From Vibrio tapetis subsp. tapetis (lineage in GTDB: Bacteria > Pseudomonadota > Gammaproteobacteria > Enterobacterales > Vibrionaceae), in the NCBI RefSeq assembly GCF_900233005.1, contig NZ_LT960611.1:310001-374000 (forward strand): a stretch of 64,000 nucleotides of DNA, given 5' to 3'. Positions within the stretch are counted from its first letter, which is position 1. Each line of letters begins with the position of its first letter. The position numbers and the translations under genes are program-made. Positions 1 to 8,169 of this stretch are shown one piece after another. The notes under the pieces are model-generated. The model searched no databases, had not been told where the DNA came from, and was given only the letters and a program-made list of their open reading frames with translations.

Positions 1-50
1 GACAGTAGATAGTCTATAACTTGTTGAACTTGCTCCACTGTATACTCCAT
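1..50 (-). CDS. 5' end of a gene running off the left edge (partial, unknown)
   Basis: On the minus strand an ATG at 48-50 opens a frame reading MEYTVEQVQQVIDYLL up to the window edge. Only 16 codons are visible, so no family can be assigned. The upstream bases carry no strong Shine-Dalgarno sequence, although GTGAG lies 13 or more bases before the ATG. The amphipathic, protein-like residues and the position upstream of nothing else on this strand suggest a real gene start, but chance is possible. Confidence 0.4.
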   Translation of the reverse strand, partial: MEYTVEQVQQVIDYLL

Positions 51-138
51 AATTTATTCATTTGAACTCACTATACAATAACTTATACAAGATGGGGAGG
101 GGCATAAACGAAGCGCTGGTATGGGATGCGTTAGAATG

Positions 139-163
139 CAAAAAACCTCCCGAAGGAGGTTTC
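139..163 (-). terminator. Rho-independent terminator of the serine hydrolase gene
   Basis: AACCTCC and GGAGGTT arms close a 5-base loop region. On the minus strand the hairpin is followed by six T residues. It lies 21 bases beyond the stop codon of the gene that ends at 184. Confidence 0.85.
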
Positions 164-183
164 AAATAGAGCTGATTGCTGAA

Positions 184-1479
184 TTATGCTTTATTTACAG
201 CATCAAAAATAGCAGGCAACGCTTTGTAGAAAATCATGATAGCCATGCGTGGCGTTTCTGTCTGTGGGTAACCGCCATTCATAGCGACAACCGTGCCAGT
301 TTCCTTATCCATAGCGACCACTTGTCCGTGAATACCAACCATTGCGATGATTTTACGACCAGGGATTTGTAGAACGCGGAATTGGTCTTTATACCAACCA
401 TCCGCTAGTGCTGCTTCTTTACTTTTCTTCCAAGCAGAACGTACTTCATCATTACCTTCGAGTAAACCATCGATGAATTTCTCAGGGATCACTTCTTCGC
501 CGACGTAGTTCTTACCATTATTGAGCAGTACTTTACCCATGCGAGCTAGGTCTTTGGTTGTCGCGTTTAGGCCACCTGAGGCAACTGGAAAGCCCGTAGC
601 ATCGGACATGAAATAAGCATCATTCTCCATGCCTACTTTTTTCCAAATGCGGCTTTCTAAGTAATCCGCTAGGTTTTCGCCCGTTGCTTTTTCTACAACT
701 TTACCTAGTACTTCAGTGTTGATGCATTGGTAGCTGTATTTGCTGCCCATTGGTGCAGAAACTTCTTTCACAAGTTGCATGTAGTCTGCAACGCCGTTCG
801 GGAATGCTTTTGACTCGTCACCGTTCCAACTTTGAGAACGAGTCATGCGGTCATCCCAAGATTTATGAGGCGTCGCTACGATGGTTAAAGAGGTACGCAT
901 GTCCGCAACTTCTTGAACCGTTGCGCTTTCCCATGCGGTATTTTTAAGCTCAGGCAAATAGTCGATAACCTTTTTGCTCATATCTAGCTTACCTTCAGCG
1001 ACGGCAATAGCAGCCAACATTGATGTAAACGATTTAGTTACAGACATATCAAGATGAGTCGAATGCTCATCCATATTGTTCCAGTAATGTTCGTGCATGA
1101 TTTTGTTATCTTTTAGTACAACCATTGAGTGGTTTTTAAGACGATCACGCAAAAAAGTATTCAATGACATAGAGTCGTTGACGTCCGTAACTTGGATAGC
1201 ATCAAAGTCTAACTGCGAACCTTGCTCTAAAACTTCTGGAGACAATGTCGGTTCTTCACTTCCTAGTAGGCCGCGAGAAATGTGGTAATGATTGGTGTAT
1301 TTATAGGCATTAGGAAAGCTGGTTGCAGCGTATTCGGCTGAATCCCAGTTTTCTGGAGTGATGGTCATTTGTGCAGAATGCCCCAAAAACTCTTGGTCGG
1401 CAGGGGCAAATTCAGCGGCAGTTGTGCCAAATGACAGGCCAATACCTACGAGTACAGCTAACAAATTTTTGTTCATCAT
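184..1479 (-). CDS. Secreted serine hydrolase of the class C beta-lactamase/esterase family
   Basis: This 431-residue protein has an N-terminal signal peptide (LLAVLVGIGLSFG, cleavage probably after TTAA). The S12/beta-lactamase fold is recognised by SVTK at residues 146-149, which fits the SxxK nucleophile motif and follows a typical MSVTKSF context. A tyrosine motif (YSYQ) lies near residue 248. A C-terminal GIHGQ near residue 390 stands where the KTG box of true beta-lactamases would be, as in EstB-like esterases and 6-aminohexanoate-dimer hydrolases. It probably acts in the periplasm on an ester or amide. The substrate is unknown and beta-lactam hydrolysis is not implied. The gene is a single unit with its own terminator. 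Confidence 0.85.
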   Translation of the reverse strand: MMNKNLLAVLVGIGLSFGTTAAEFAPADQEFLGHSAQMTITPENWDSAEYAATSFPNAYKYTNHYHISRGLLGSEEPTLSPEVLEQGSQLDFDAIQVTDVNDSMSLNTFLRDRLKNHSMVVLKDNKIMHEHYWNNMDEHSTHLDMSVTKSFTSMLAAIAVAEGKLDMSKKVIDYLPELKNTAWESATVQEVADMRTSLTIVATPHKSWDDRMTRSQSWNGDESKAFPNGVADYMQLVKEVSAPMGSKYSYQCINTEVLGKVVEKATGENLADYLESRIWKKVGMENDAYFMSDATGFPVASGGLNATTKDLARMGKVLLNNGKNYVGEEVIPEKFIDGLLEGNDEVRSAWKKSKEAALADGWYKDQFRVLQIPGRKIIAMVGIHGQVVAMDKETGTVVAMNGGYPQTETPRMAIMIFYKALPAIFDAVNKA

Positions 1480-1614
1480 ATTACCTTATCTTCAGAATAC
1501 GTTATCTGAAAACCACTATAATGATACGATGTAGAACTTTCAACTTATTTTGTATTTTTTTGGGCGTTGCATCACTAAATGCGAATACGATTTTAGTCAG
1601 TACGGCTGTCTATA

Positions 1615-2250
1615 TTACTGTCCGTTTAAGAGCGCCTTAGAAATTACGGCATAAGATTCAGTGACTTCACGCGGAATTTCTTGTCGGATTTGAAATCCTT
1701 TTTCTGGGTAATCGCGAATACGCTCGAAATCTTGCAATAATGCCGAGATCACTAAATCACTGGGCAGAGATTCATTAAAATAGTTACTAAAAGACAAATT
1801 GGGTGAGCAAGAGACGACGTTGCTAAAGGTGTTTGGCCACTGCTTTGCAAAAGTAGCGAAAGCTCGGCGTGCCATATAGGGTTTTTGTACCAAAATAAAG
1901 TGCTTTGGTTGGTAAGCTAACTGCTCGAACAACGCAGCCGTATACAGGATATTTTCCCCAGAATTAGTCGACTCAGTTTCAAGAATCATGTCTTCGGATG
2001 GAACGCCAATATCACTCGCGACTTGAGCGAAAGCTTCCGCTTCAGAGCTATTAAATAACCCTTCAGTAAACCGACCAATGCCACCAGAAAAAACCAATTT
2101 AGGCGCATAGCCTTCAAGGTAGAGTTTCGCTGCATATTCCGCTACCCGAATGTCGTTACTGCACATGCAGAAAATACAATCTGACTTCTCGGGTTGATGG
2201 TCTAGCCGCATGTATTGCCAAAGCGTGTTGATATTTTGGTATAAAGACAT
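1615..2250 (-). CDS. YdcF-like DUF218 family protein
   Basis: The 211-residue protein has the DUF218 (SanA/ElyC/YdcF) core. The motif CMCSNDIRVAEYA is followed by LVFSGGIG near residue 57 and by the acidic ETESTNSGENI segment, the usual order in this Rossmann-like domain. There is no signal peptide or transmembrane segment, so like E. coli YdcF it is probably cytoplasmic. YdcF is reported to bind S-adenosylmethionine, but the physiological role of the family is poorly known. The spacing to the serine hydrolase is 135 bases, and co-transcription is possible but not shown. Confidence 0.8.
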   Translation of the reverse strand: MSLYQNINTLWQYMRLDHQPEKSDCIFCMCSNDIRVAEYAAKLYLEGYAPKLVFSGGIGRFTEGLFNSSEAEAFAQVASDIGVPSEDMILETESTNSGENILYTAALFEQLAYQPKHFILVQKPYMARRAFATFAKQWPNTFSNVVSCSPNLSFSNYFNESLPSDLVISALLQDFERIRDYPEKGFQIRQEIPREVTESYAVISKALLNGQ

Positions 2251-2317
2251 AAGTAGCCCTAGTGTGGGAAATGAATGTGAACAGTGATAATCCTAAAGAG
2301 CAAAAGAACACTTATTA

Positions 2318-3169
2318 TTACGAATTAAAGGCATCAAGAACGGATGGGTAATTGAATTGATAACCCAAGCCAAGAAGTTTATCTGCGCTGATGGTTTTGT
2401 TTGCTTCATCTACAATGAGAGGCATGGCTAGATCAAGATCAGTGTCATTGATTGCGGCTTGATAAAATTGAGCTTTATCAACCGAGTGGGGAGTCGTCGC
2501 ATTAACAACTTCTCGGTTTACATGCTCTAAGGCGAATTGAGTCGCGCCAATGGCATCGTACAAATGAAGCATGTTTGCTGGTGCAGAACGGCTAACGGCT
2601 TTTAGTTTGCTGACAAATCGAGCGGGGTGACGATTTGGACCAAAAAGCCCCGAACAACGTACTACGCAATAGTCTAGATCACTGTCTATAACGTGTTGTT
2701 CAGCTTTTAGCATTATTCTGGCTTTATCTGAAAAGTGAGCGTTGTTTGATGCAAGTGCTAACGTAGCCCTGTCCTCTGTCATGATATCTGGCAGTGACGG
2801 ATATACCGTACTAGAACTGATCATGATGAGTTTTGAAGGTTTCGCGCGTTTTACGGACTGGGCTAGAGTTTTCCATTGTTGCTCATAAGCGCCGCCGTTT
2901 CCTGAGCGAAAGCCAGGCGGAAAGCTGCCAATGACGATGTCTGGGCTGAAATCGAGAAGAATACGATCCAGTGCTGAAGGTGTTGTGCTTTGTGTGGGAG
3001 CATCATTGGTGAGCTTACAAACATAGCCGATTAGTGAACTGGCAAGAAGAGGTTCTAGGCTTTCCTGAGATGTTTTAGTGACCGCTACGAGGTAGCCTGA
3101 TTTTTGTAATTGCAGTGCAAGTGGTAATCCTAACCAGCCAGCTCCAACGATGAGTACTTTTTTGTTCAT
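2318..3169 (-). CDS. NAD(P)-binding Rossmann-fold protein, YeeZ-like epimerase family
   Basis: The protein has 283 residues. It opens with a dinucleotide-binding motif, GAGWLGLPLA, at residues 8-17. Further on are a short-chain-dehydrogenase-like ISSSTVYPS segment near residue 118 and a VVRCSGLFGPNRHP segment near residue 169. This order matches the atypical extended SDR group that contains E. coli YeeZ. The usual YxxxK catalytic pair is not clear, so a redox or epimerase reaction is only a family inference. No substrate can be proposed. The start is supported by the Rossmann motif sitting immediately after MNKKVLIV. Confidence 0.8.
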   Translation of the reverse strand: MNKKVLIVGAGWLGLPLALQLQKSGYLVAVTKTSQESLEPLLASSLIGYVCKLTNDAPTQSTTPSALDRILLDFSPDIVIGSFPPGFRSGNGGAYEQQWKTLAQSVKRAKPSKLIMISSSTVYPSLPDIMTEDRATLALASNNAHFSDKARIMLKAEQHVIDSDLDYCVVRCSGLFGPNRHPARFVSKLKAVSRSAPANMLHLYDAIGATQFALEHVNREVVNATTPHSVDKAQFYQAAINDTDLDLAMPLIVDEANKTISADKLLGLGYQFNYPSVLDAFNS

Positions 3170-3186
3170 GAAGTGAGTCTCAATTC

Positions 3187-3213
3187 TTAGGTACTTAATG
3201 CTTAAGTACCTAA
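3187..3213. repeat. 12-bp perfect palindrome with 3-base loop
   Basis: Arms TTAGGTACTTAA and TTAAGTACCTAA flank TGC. Looser copies of the same words (CTTAAG, CCTAATTCTTAA, CCTAAGCACTTAG) continue to about 3245. The block lies just upstream of the YeeZ-like gene and downstream of the small gene at 3262-3495. No T-run follows the hairpin, so it is not a standard terminator. Confidence 0.7.
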
Positions 3214-3261
3214 TTCTTAATCATTCAATTCCTAAGCACTTAGTTTTGAAAAAGATAACGT

Positions 3262-3495
3262 TTAAGCTGATAGTACTCGTAGTACTTTTTCTGCGTGTTC
3301 CGCTACTTCAATGCCTTCGTCGGTGAGGTAACCACCATCTGTTTTTGTGCACAGCCCTTTCGCAAAGAGTCTGGCGACGGCGTTACGAACGTCTTCAGCT
3401 GCTTCATTATGTACTTTAATGCCAGTAGCAGCGCTGCTTAGGTCGAACTGAAGCAACAGGTTTAGTTCAGCGATGTGTTCTTGATTAAATTTCAT
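3262..3495 (-). CDS. TIGR02647 family small protein
   Basis: The 77-residue protein begins MKFNQEHIAELNLLLQFDLSS. It resembles the conserved proteobacterial family TIGR02647, with the characteristic start and a GIKVH segment. It is likely a small winged-helix-like protein, but its function is unknown. A longer frame extends 23 codons upstream. The ATG at 3493-3495 is preferred because family members begin there and an AAGGAAAAC-type ribosome site precedes it on the minus strand. Confidence 0.75.
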   Translation of the reverse strand: MKFNQEHIAELNLLLQFDLSSAATGIKVHNEAAEDVRNAVARLFAKGLCTKTDGGYLTDEGIEVAEHAEKVLRVLSA

Positions 3496-3796
3496 CTTTG
3501 TTTTCCTTAAATCAAACAAATGAGTTTTGAACACCATAAAACGCAAAACCGCTCGGAACAACAATAAGTGTCAAGAAGTGTTACATCGGGTCAAATTGAC
3601 GCTTTTTAGTACACTTGAGCAAGATCAATAGATTAGCTAGGAATGCTTGGCGTTGTTCAATCTTCTGTATTTTTGAGCTAATAAAACAAGTGATTATCAT
3701 TAAAGTTATTTATAGTTAATAGTAGTGTCATGGGTTAAGTAAATGCTTTGAGGCTTATCCATGAATGGAGATAAATACAATAATGATGGAACGGAT
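3496..3796. other. Intergenic region upstream of the coiled-coil lipoprotein gene
   Basis: About 300 bases separate two divergently transcribed genes, so both promoters should lie here. The stretch GTGATTATCATTAA near 3690 resembles half of a Fur box but is too weak to call. I see no RNA gene or hairpin terminator. Confidence 0.4.
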
Positions 3797-5140
3797 ATGA
3801 AATTAGCACGCACAACGTTGGTGATGACGGCTTTACTTGGCTTGGCTGGCTGTCAGAGTACATCAGATAAACCTAAAGAGGTTGGCGTTACAAATCAAGA
3901 GTCTAAAGCAGACTCCTATGCCATTTATGAGCAGGCTAAATCCAATTATGAAACATGGTTAGCGACCTTGAAAGGCTCTGAGTCCTTAAAGCTCTATTCA
4001 CCCGATTTGTATAGTGAACTTCTTGAATCGTGGGAAGAAGCGGTGGAAATCTATGAAGACGTAGCGGTTGACCCTGCGAAAGCGACCGAGAGCTACTCTG
4101 TTTTTTCTTCAGGAACCTATGCAGAGAACTTTACTGAGCGTCTTGGCGTCGTCGAAAAAAATCATAAAGTACTATTGGCATTAAAAGAAACGGCAGATGT
4201 ACTTTTAGCGGACTCGATCGCTCAGATGGCCTACTTAGATAAGATCGACGCTAAAAAAGCGTACAGCAGTGAATATGCTTCAGTAACACGTTCGTATCAG
4301 GGGCTATATGAAGAAGTTGAAGATGGAGACTTGGATGATGCGCAAACTAGCCAAGTTAAGTTCTTAACTAAAGCAAAAGGATTGGAGCAAAAAGTTGTTC
4401 TCAAAGAGTTTGTTACTCCGCTAAGTAAGCAGCTCAGTAAGCTACGTAGCGAAGGGTTTAACCGAGTGGCTGCCATTAGTTATGCAAAAGCGAAAGCGGA
4501 AGTCAGTGTGGCTGAAAATACGGTTAAGGCAAATACTCGCGATCTGAAAATTATCTCTGAAGCGGTTGCGAGTGCTCAGTTTGAAATCGATCATGTCAAA
4601 AATACCGCCGCTGAGGTGAAGCTATTGGCCAACGTGGATGACGAAAAATTTGAGCCGATTATTTTGGAGTTTGAAGGGAAGTTACTGACCATATCTAAAT
4701 CGATTGATGGTTCTGACTTTCGAGATCAACCATTACGAGTTCAAACCGAGTTAATTGTTGATGCGATTAAGCAACTGCATAGTGAAAATAGCACGGCTGA
4801 ACTAGAAGGCAAGATTGCAACTTTGAATGAGCAACACGAGACAATGAAAGAGCAGGTGGCGAAACATAACGAGGTGCTCGCCCAAGAAAAAGAGCAGCAA
4901 GCTTCGCTCAACAAACAATTGGCTCGTACTGAATCACACATAGCGAGCTTGGAAGAATTGATAGTAAATTACAAACAACAACTCCAAGCGCCTAAAGATG
5001 CGGATGAATCGTCTGTCATGCCTGAAGCTAAATCGGTGGAAAGCAGTGAAAGTGCAACGAAAACGGTTAATGAACCTCTCAATGAAATTAGCGACCAATC
5101 GGAAAAAACGAAACTTGAAATCACTAATCCCGAAAGCTAG
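3797..5140 (+). CDS. Coiled-coil lipoprotein of unknown function
   Basis: The 447-residue product starts MKLARTTLVMTALLGLAGCQS. This is a lipoprotein signal with the lipobox LAGC, so it should be lipid-anchored at Cys17. The body is mainly alpha-helical, and residues about 330-400 form a strongly charged heptad-rich coiled coil (EQHETMKEQVAKHNEVLAQ). The acidic, serine-rich tail has no visible domain; in particular an OmpA-like peptidoglycan-binding domain is absent. A frame opening 12 codons upstream is less likely because it would bury the signal peptide. It is a single gene closed by a terminator. The function is unknown; a periplasmic structural or envelope role is inference. Confidence 0.7.
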   Translation: MKLARTTLVMTALLGLAGCQSTSDKPKEVGVTNQESKADSYAIYEQAKSNYETWLATLKGSESLKLYSPDLYSELLESWEEAVEIYEDVAVDPAKATESYSVFSSGTYAENFTERLGVVEKNHKVLLALKETADVLLADSIAQMAYLDKIDAKKAYSSEYASVTRSYQGLYEEVEDGDLDDAQTSQVKFLTKAKGLEQKVVLKEFVTPLSKQLSKLRSEGFNRVAAISYAKAKAEVSVAENTVKANTRDLKIISEAVASAQFEIDHVKNTAAEVKLLANVDDEKFEPIILEFEGKLLTISKSIDGSDFRDQPLRVQTELIVDAIKQLHSENSTAELEGKIATLNEQHETMKEQVAKHNEVLAQEKEQQASLNKQLARTESHIASLEELIVNYKQQLQAPKDADESSVMPEAKSVESSESATKTVNEPLNEISDQSEKTKLEITNPES

Positions 5141-5167
5141 GTAGATTAAATTGAGGTTAAGTTAAGG

Positions 5168-5194
5168 AAAGCACTCGAAATGGGTGCTTTTTTT
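5168..5194 (+). terminator. Rho-independent terminator after the lipoprotein gene
   Basis: An AAGCAC/GTGCTT stem is followed by seven T residues, 28 bases after the stop codon. Confidence 0.85.
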
Positions 5195-5341
5195 ATCATT
5201 ACGTTAAGGGTTATGTGGGATCTCGTTTCGCTTTATGTCTCATTTAAAACATTTTCAGTAAACACTAAAAAACCACTTGAATAAAAGGGGGAACGGAGCG
5301 AATATCCTGCGAATTACTCAATGCACCTACAACGTTACCCC

Positions 5342-6184
5342 ATGAACATGAACCAATTTGACTCACTCTTACCTCCTCAAATGGCCGAACGCGCCGCTGA
5401 AATTGGCGTTGGCAAAGCGACCAAAGATCCGATGAAAGCCTTTTTGCTTGCCATTACTGCAGGCCTGCATATTGGCATTGCCTTTCTCTTTTATACGACG
5501 ATCACCACGGGTGCTGAAGATTTACCTTGGGGCTTTACCCGGTTCATTGGTGGTATCGCGTTTAGCTTAGGTTTAGTGTTAGTTATTATTACTGGCGGAG
5601 AGCTTTTCACAAGCTCAGTTCTTACGTTGGTCGCCCGAGCAAGTGGCAAGATCAGTTGGAAAAACTTAGTTAAGCACTGGGCGATTGTCTATTTCGGTAA
5701 TATGGTTGGCGCGATTTTGCTAGTAGGTTTGATGCTTACAGCGAAACAGTACATGTTTGATAGTGGTCAAGTCGGTATTAATACTATGCATATCGCTCAG
5801 CACAAATTACACCACGGGTTTTGGCAGGCAGTAGCGTTAGGCATTATGTGCAACGTTCTCGTGTGTATTGGTGTTTGGATGACGTTCAGCGGCAGAACGT
5901 TGACCGATAAAATTGTGGTGTTGGTTTTGCCAGTCGCTATGTTTGTCTCTGCTGGATTTGAGCACTGCATTGCGAACATGTTCCAAGTACCAATGGCCAT
6001 CGGAATAAAGAATTTTGCCTCACCTGAGTTTTGGCAAATGACAGGGGCGAATGCCGCCGATTTTACTGACTTGAATATGATGGGGTTTGTTCTCAATAAT
6101 CTGATCCCAGTGACGCTTGGTAATATCATTGGCGGTGGCGTCTTTGTCGGCATGGCTTATTGGCTCATCTACTTGCGAGATTAA
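5342..6184 (+). CDS. focA: Formate channel FocA
   Basis: This 280-residue inner-membrane protein of the formate/nitrite transporter family has six transmembrane helices and forms pentamers in characterised relatives. Family marks are KAFLLAITAGLHIGIAF in helix 1, the GGELFTSS omega-loop region near residue 85, and the GFEHCIANM signature near residue 208 that carries the central histidine. It moves formate during mixed-acid fermentation. The chosen ATG at 5342 begins MNMNQF; another in-frame ATG lies 7 codons upstream. Unlike E. coli, pflB is not next to it. It is a single transcription unit with its own terminator. Confidence 0.93.
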   Translation: MNMNQFDSLLPPQMAERAAEIGVGKATKDPMKAFLLAITAGLHIGIAFLFYTTITTGAEDLPWGFTRFIGGIAFSLGLVLVIITGGELFTSSVLTLVARASGKISWKNLVKHWAIVYFGNMVGAILLVGLMLTAKQYMFDSGQVGINTMHIAQHKLHHGFWQAVALGIMCNVLVCIGVWMTFSGRTLTDKIVVLVLPVAMFVSAGFEHCIANMFQVPMAIGIKNFASPEFWQMTGANAADFTDLNMMGFVLNNLIPVTLGNIIGGGVFVGMAYWLIYLRD

Positions 6185-6249
6185 TCGAATGAGTCGTTGA
6201 ACTCGTGATTAGCGCTTCTCTTTAGAACGTGCAATCTATTCGATTAACT

Positions 6250-6276
6250 GAAAGCCCCGCCGATGTGGGGCTTTTT
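6250..6276 (+). terminator. Rho-independent terminator after focA
   Basis: An AAAGCCCC/GGGGCTTT stem with a T-run lies 66 bases after the focA stop codon. Confidence 0.9.
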
Positions 6277-6312
6277 CATAATTAGTTTTCGCTAACATAT
6301 TGTATCTGCATA

Positions 6313-6341
6313 AGGTTATCCACAATTTCTGTGGATAACCT
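6313..6341. repeat. Perfect inverted pair of consensus DnaA boxes
   Basis: Two 12-base arms, AGGTTATCCACA and TGTGGATAACCT, flank the 5-base loop ATTTC. Each arm contains the consensus 9-mer DnaA box TTATCCACA, in opposite orientation. The element stands in the gap between the convergent genes focA and the FetB-like gene, about 37 bases beyond the focA terminator. There is no following T-run, so it is not a typical terminator. Any role as a DnaA-binding site is inference. Confidence 0.7.
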
Positions 6342-6501
6342 AGTTAACAGTCGATTGGATATGAGCGATGGGCGAGCAAAAGCGATGTTAACTGAGCAAA
6401 TAACTAAGATAAGGTATGAGGTCATTCTAGTAAATCAAATGCAACCAGTTGATTATTTGGTTTTGGTTTGACAATTTAGTTAATCTTTTAACTGGTTATT
6501 T

Positions 6502-6554
6502 CCCCCTTAACTTATTGAATAGTATTGTATTTAATCAATAGACTGAAGAGGGGG
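6502..6554. repeat. Nested imperfect inverted repeat in the focA-fetB gap
   Basis: Outer arms CCCCCT and AGGGGG enclose inner arms TATTGA (6513-6518) and TCAATA (6535-6540). This gives a two-part stem in very AT-rich DNA. The rest of the gap from 6277 to 6699 shows no gene. A structured RNA is possible, but neither a promoter nor a terminator is clear. Confidence 0.4.
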
Positions 6555-6699
6555 GTGATGTTGGTTTCGAGTTTCTATATCAAATGATTGGAAGTTAAAT
6601 GTTACTAAGCGATGTTGCGCTCGATGGCCGTCGTCCCAATCTATTGTCGATTAAAAAACAATCAAACTGATTTTATTGCAAGACTTTGCTTGATGATGG

Positions 6700-7491
6700 T
6701 TAGTCATTGTAAGGCAGAATCCGAACTCTTCCTTCTTTAGTTATGCTCCGTCTCAGGCACAGCTGCAGTGAAATAGTAACGGACACAGTTAGCATTACGA
6801 AAATGGCAATAAGGATGAGCAGTTGATACTTGATAGCAATGATCGGACTTGCCCCTCCTAAGATTTGCCCTGTCATCATACCTGGCAAAGTGACAAGGCC
6901 TGTCGTACTCATAGAAGCTAAAATCGGCGCGAGTGCTTTCTGCATTGCGGCTTTTACAAATGGCGCACTGGCGTAGGTTGAAGAAGCGCCGAGTGACAGA
7001 GCGCCTTCGTATTCAGCTTTACGTTCATGGAAGGCTGTATAAAGGTTTTGTAGTGCCACGATATTGCCCGCAAGACTGTTACCAAGCAACATGCCACAGA
7101 GAGGAATAACGTATTGGGCGCTGTAATACGGAGTCGGGCGTACGATAGCAACACACAGTATTAATATAAGAGGGAATAGCCCAGAAATTAAGCCCAATGT
7201 GACAGGCCATAGTAGTTCTGCTTTTGGCAGTTTTGATTTGCCTAGAATAGCACTGGCACCAATGAGAACCATCACGGATACCCAAAGCAGATTAAGTAAT
7301 AAGCTATTAAGGGTAAAAACGAACTCAAGATATAACCCGACCAACAGTAACTGCGACACCATGCGAATTACGCTGATCGAGATTTCCTTTCCCAACTCTA
7401 ACTGGTAGAACCGATTGAGTGCGTAAGGTACGAGTAAGGTCGTACTAAATAGTAGCATTTGCCACCACGCAATATCGAGCGCTTCTTGCAT
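6700..7491 (-). CDS. fetB: FetB-like (UPF0014) ABC transporter permease, without a neighbouring ATPase
   Basis: The 263-residue integral membrane protein has about seven hydrophobic helices and the UPF0014/FetB signatures: IPLCGMLLGNSLAG near residue 133, EGALSLGAS near residue 162, and TTGLVTLPGMMTGQILGG near residue 195. In E. coli, FetB pairs with the ATPase FetA to export iron and raise oxidative-stress resistance. Here no ATPase gene adjoins it: the upstream 460 bases belong to the tor promoter region. It must use a partner encoded elsewhere or be an orphan. The second in-frame ATG was preferred because it gives the usual family N-terminus; a start 16 codons upstream at 7539 is possible. 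Confidence 0.8.
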   Translation of the reverse strand: MQEALDIAWWQMLLFSTTLLVPYALNRFYQLELGKEISISVIRMVSQLLLVGLYLEFVFTLNSLLLNLLWVSVMVLIGASAILGKSKLPKAELLWPVTLGLISGLFPLILILCVAIVRPTPYYSAQYVIPLCGMLLGNSLAGNIVALQNLYTAFHERKAEYEGALSLGASSTYASAPFVKAAMQKALAPILASMSTTGLVTLPGMMTGQILGGASPIIAIKYQLLILIAIFVMLTVSVTISLQLCLRRSITKEGRVRILPYND

Positions 7492-7742
7492 ATCTAACTC
7501 TTTGAATTTGTTTTTTTCAGTATATCGATAAACAGCCAAATATATGAGAAATTTCGTACAAATTTGGACACCTGCTCTTTAGATTTTTTGTTAGCAATTT
7601 TGTAACAAATAGCGGAATTATCCGAAACGCAGGCTCGATCTGCCGCCGTATTTTTCTACTCATAAAGTGTTATCTTGGTGCAAACTACGTGCTTCATGTT
7701 AACAACTTTGCTGCTATATTAACAGATGCATAACGATAACAA

Positions 7743-7772
7743 TTCTTCACATCTATTCACATGTTTACACAT
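7743..7772 (+). promoter_or_regulatory. Three contiguous decameric direct repeats, candidate TorR boxes
   Basis: TTCTTCACAT, CTATTCACAT and GTTTACACAT follow one another without a gap, about 180-210 bases upstream of torE. The E. coli tor promoter carries direct decameric TorR boxes with consensus CTGTTCATAT, and the middle repeat matches that at 8 of 10 bases. The position, exact 10-base phasing and downstream operon support TorR control. The torR, torS and torT genes are not in this window. Confidence 0.6.
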
Positions 7773-7955
7773 GAAATGGTAATTAAATACAACTCTGTGT
7801 CAGCTCAAAAAAGTGTTGTGCAGCAAGAGTTAAAGCTGACTAATTCATTGATGAATGCAATTGTCATGTTCTAAAATTTACCAATACAAGATGTGAGTGT
7901 ATCTGGTCCTTGGACGGGATATGAAAAATTAATCACTTCAATAGCAGGCAAATGT

Positions 7956-8132
7956 ATGAGTAATGTTAACAACGTAGCGGAGAAAGACAGTCGCTCTCTA
8001 GAGTGGAAGTCATTCTTACTGATAACAGTAGTTCTCTTTCCAGTTTTAAGTGTCGCCTTTGTGGGTGGGTACGGATTCATCGTTTGGGCGATGCAAGTAT
8101 TCTTCCTCGGTCCTCCAGGTGTGCACGGTTAA
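7956..8132 (+). CDS. torE: TorE, small membrane protein of the TMAO reductase system
   Basis: This 58-residue protein has one transmembrane segment (about residues 18-45, LLITVVLFPVLSVAFVGGYG) and the C-terminal FFLGPPGVHG characteristic of the NapE/TorE family. It is the first gene of torECA, a gene order found in Vibrio and Shewanella. Its precise role in TMAO respiration is not established. A longer frame opens 21 codons upstream, but the ATG at 7956 gives the family N-terminus. The gap to torC is 37 bases. Confidence 0.85.
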   Translation: MSNVNNVAEKDSRSLEWKSFLLITVVLFPVLSVAFVGGYGFIVWAMQVFFLGPPGVHG

Positions 8133-8169
8133 TACCCATTTTATACGAATAATATAAAGAGAACGAATT

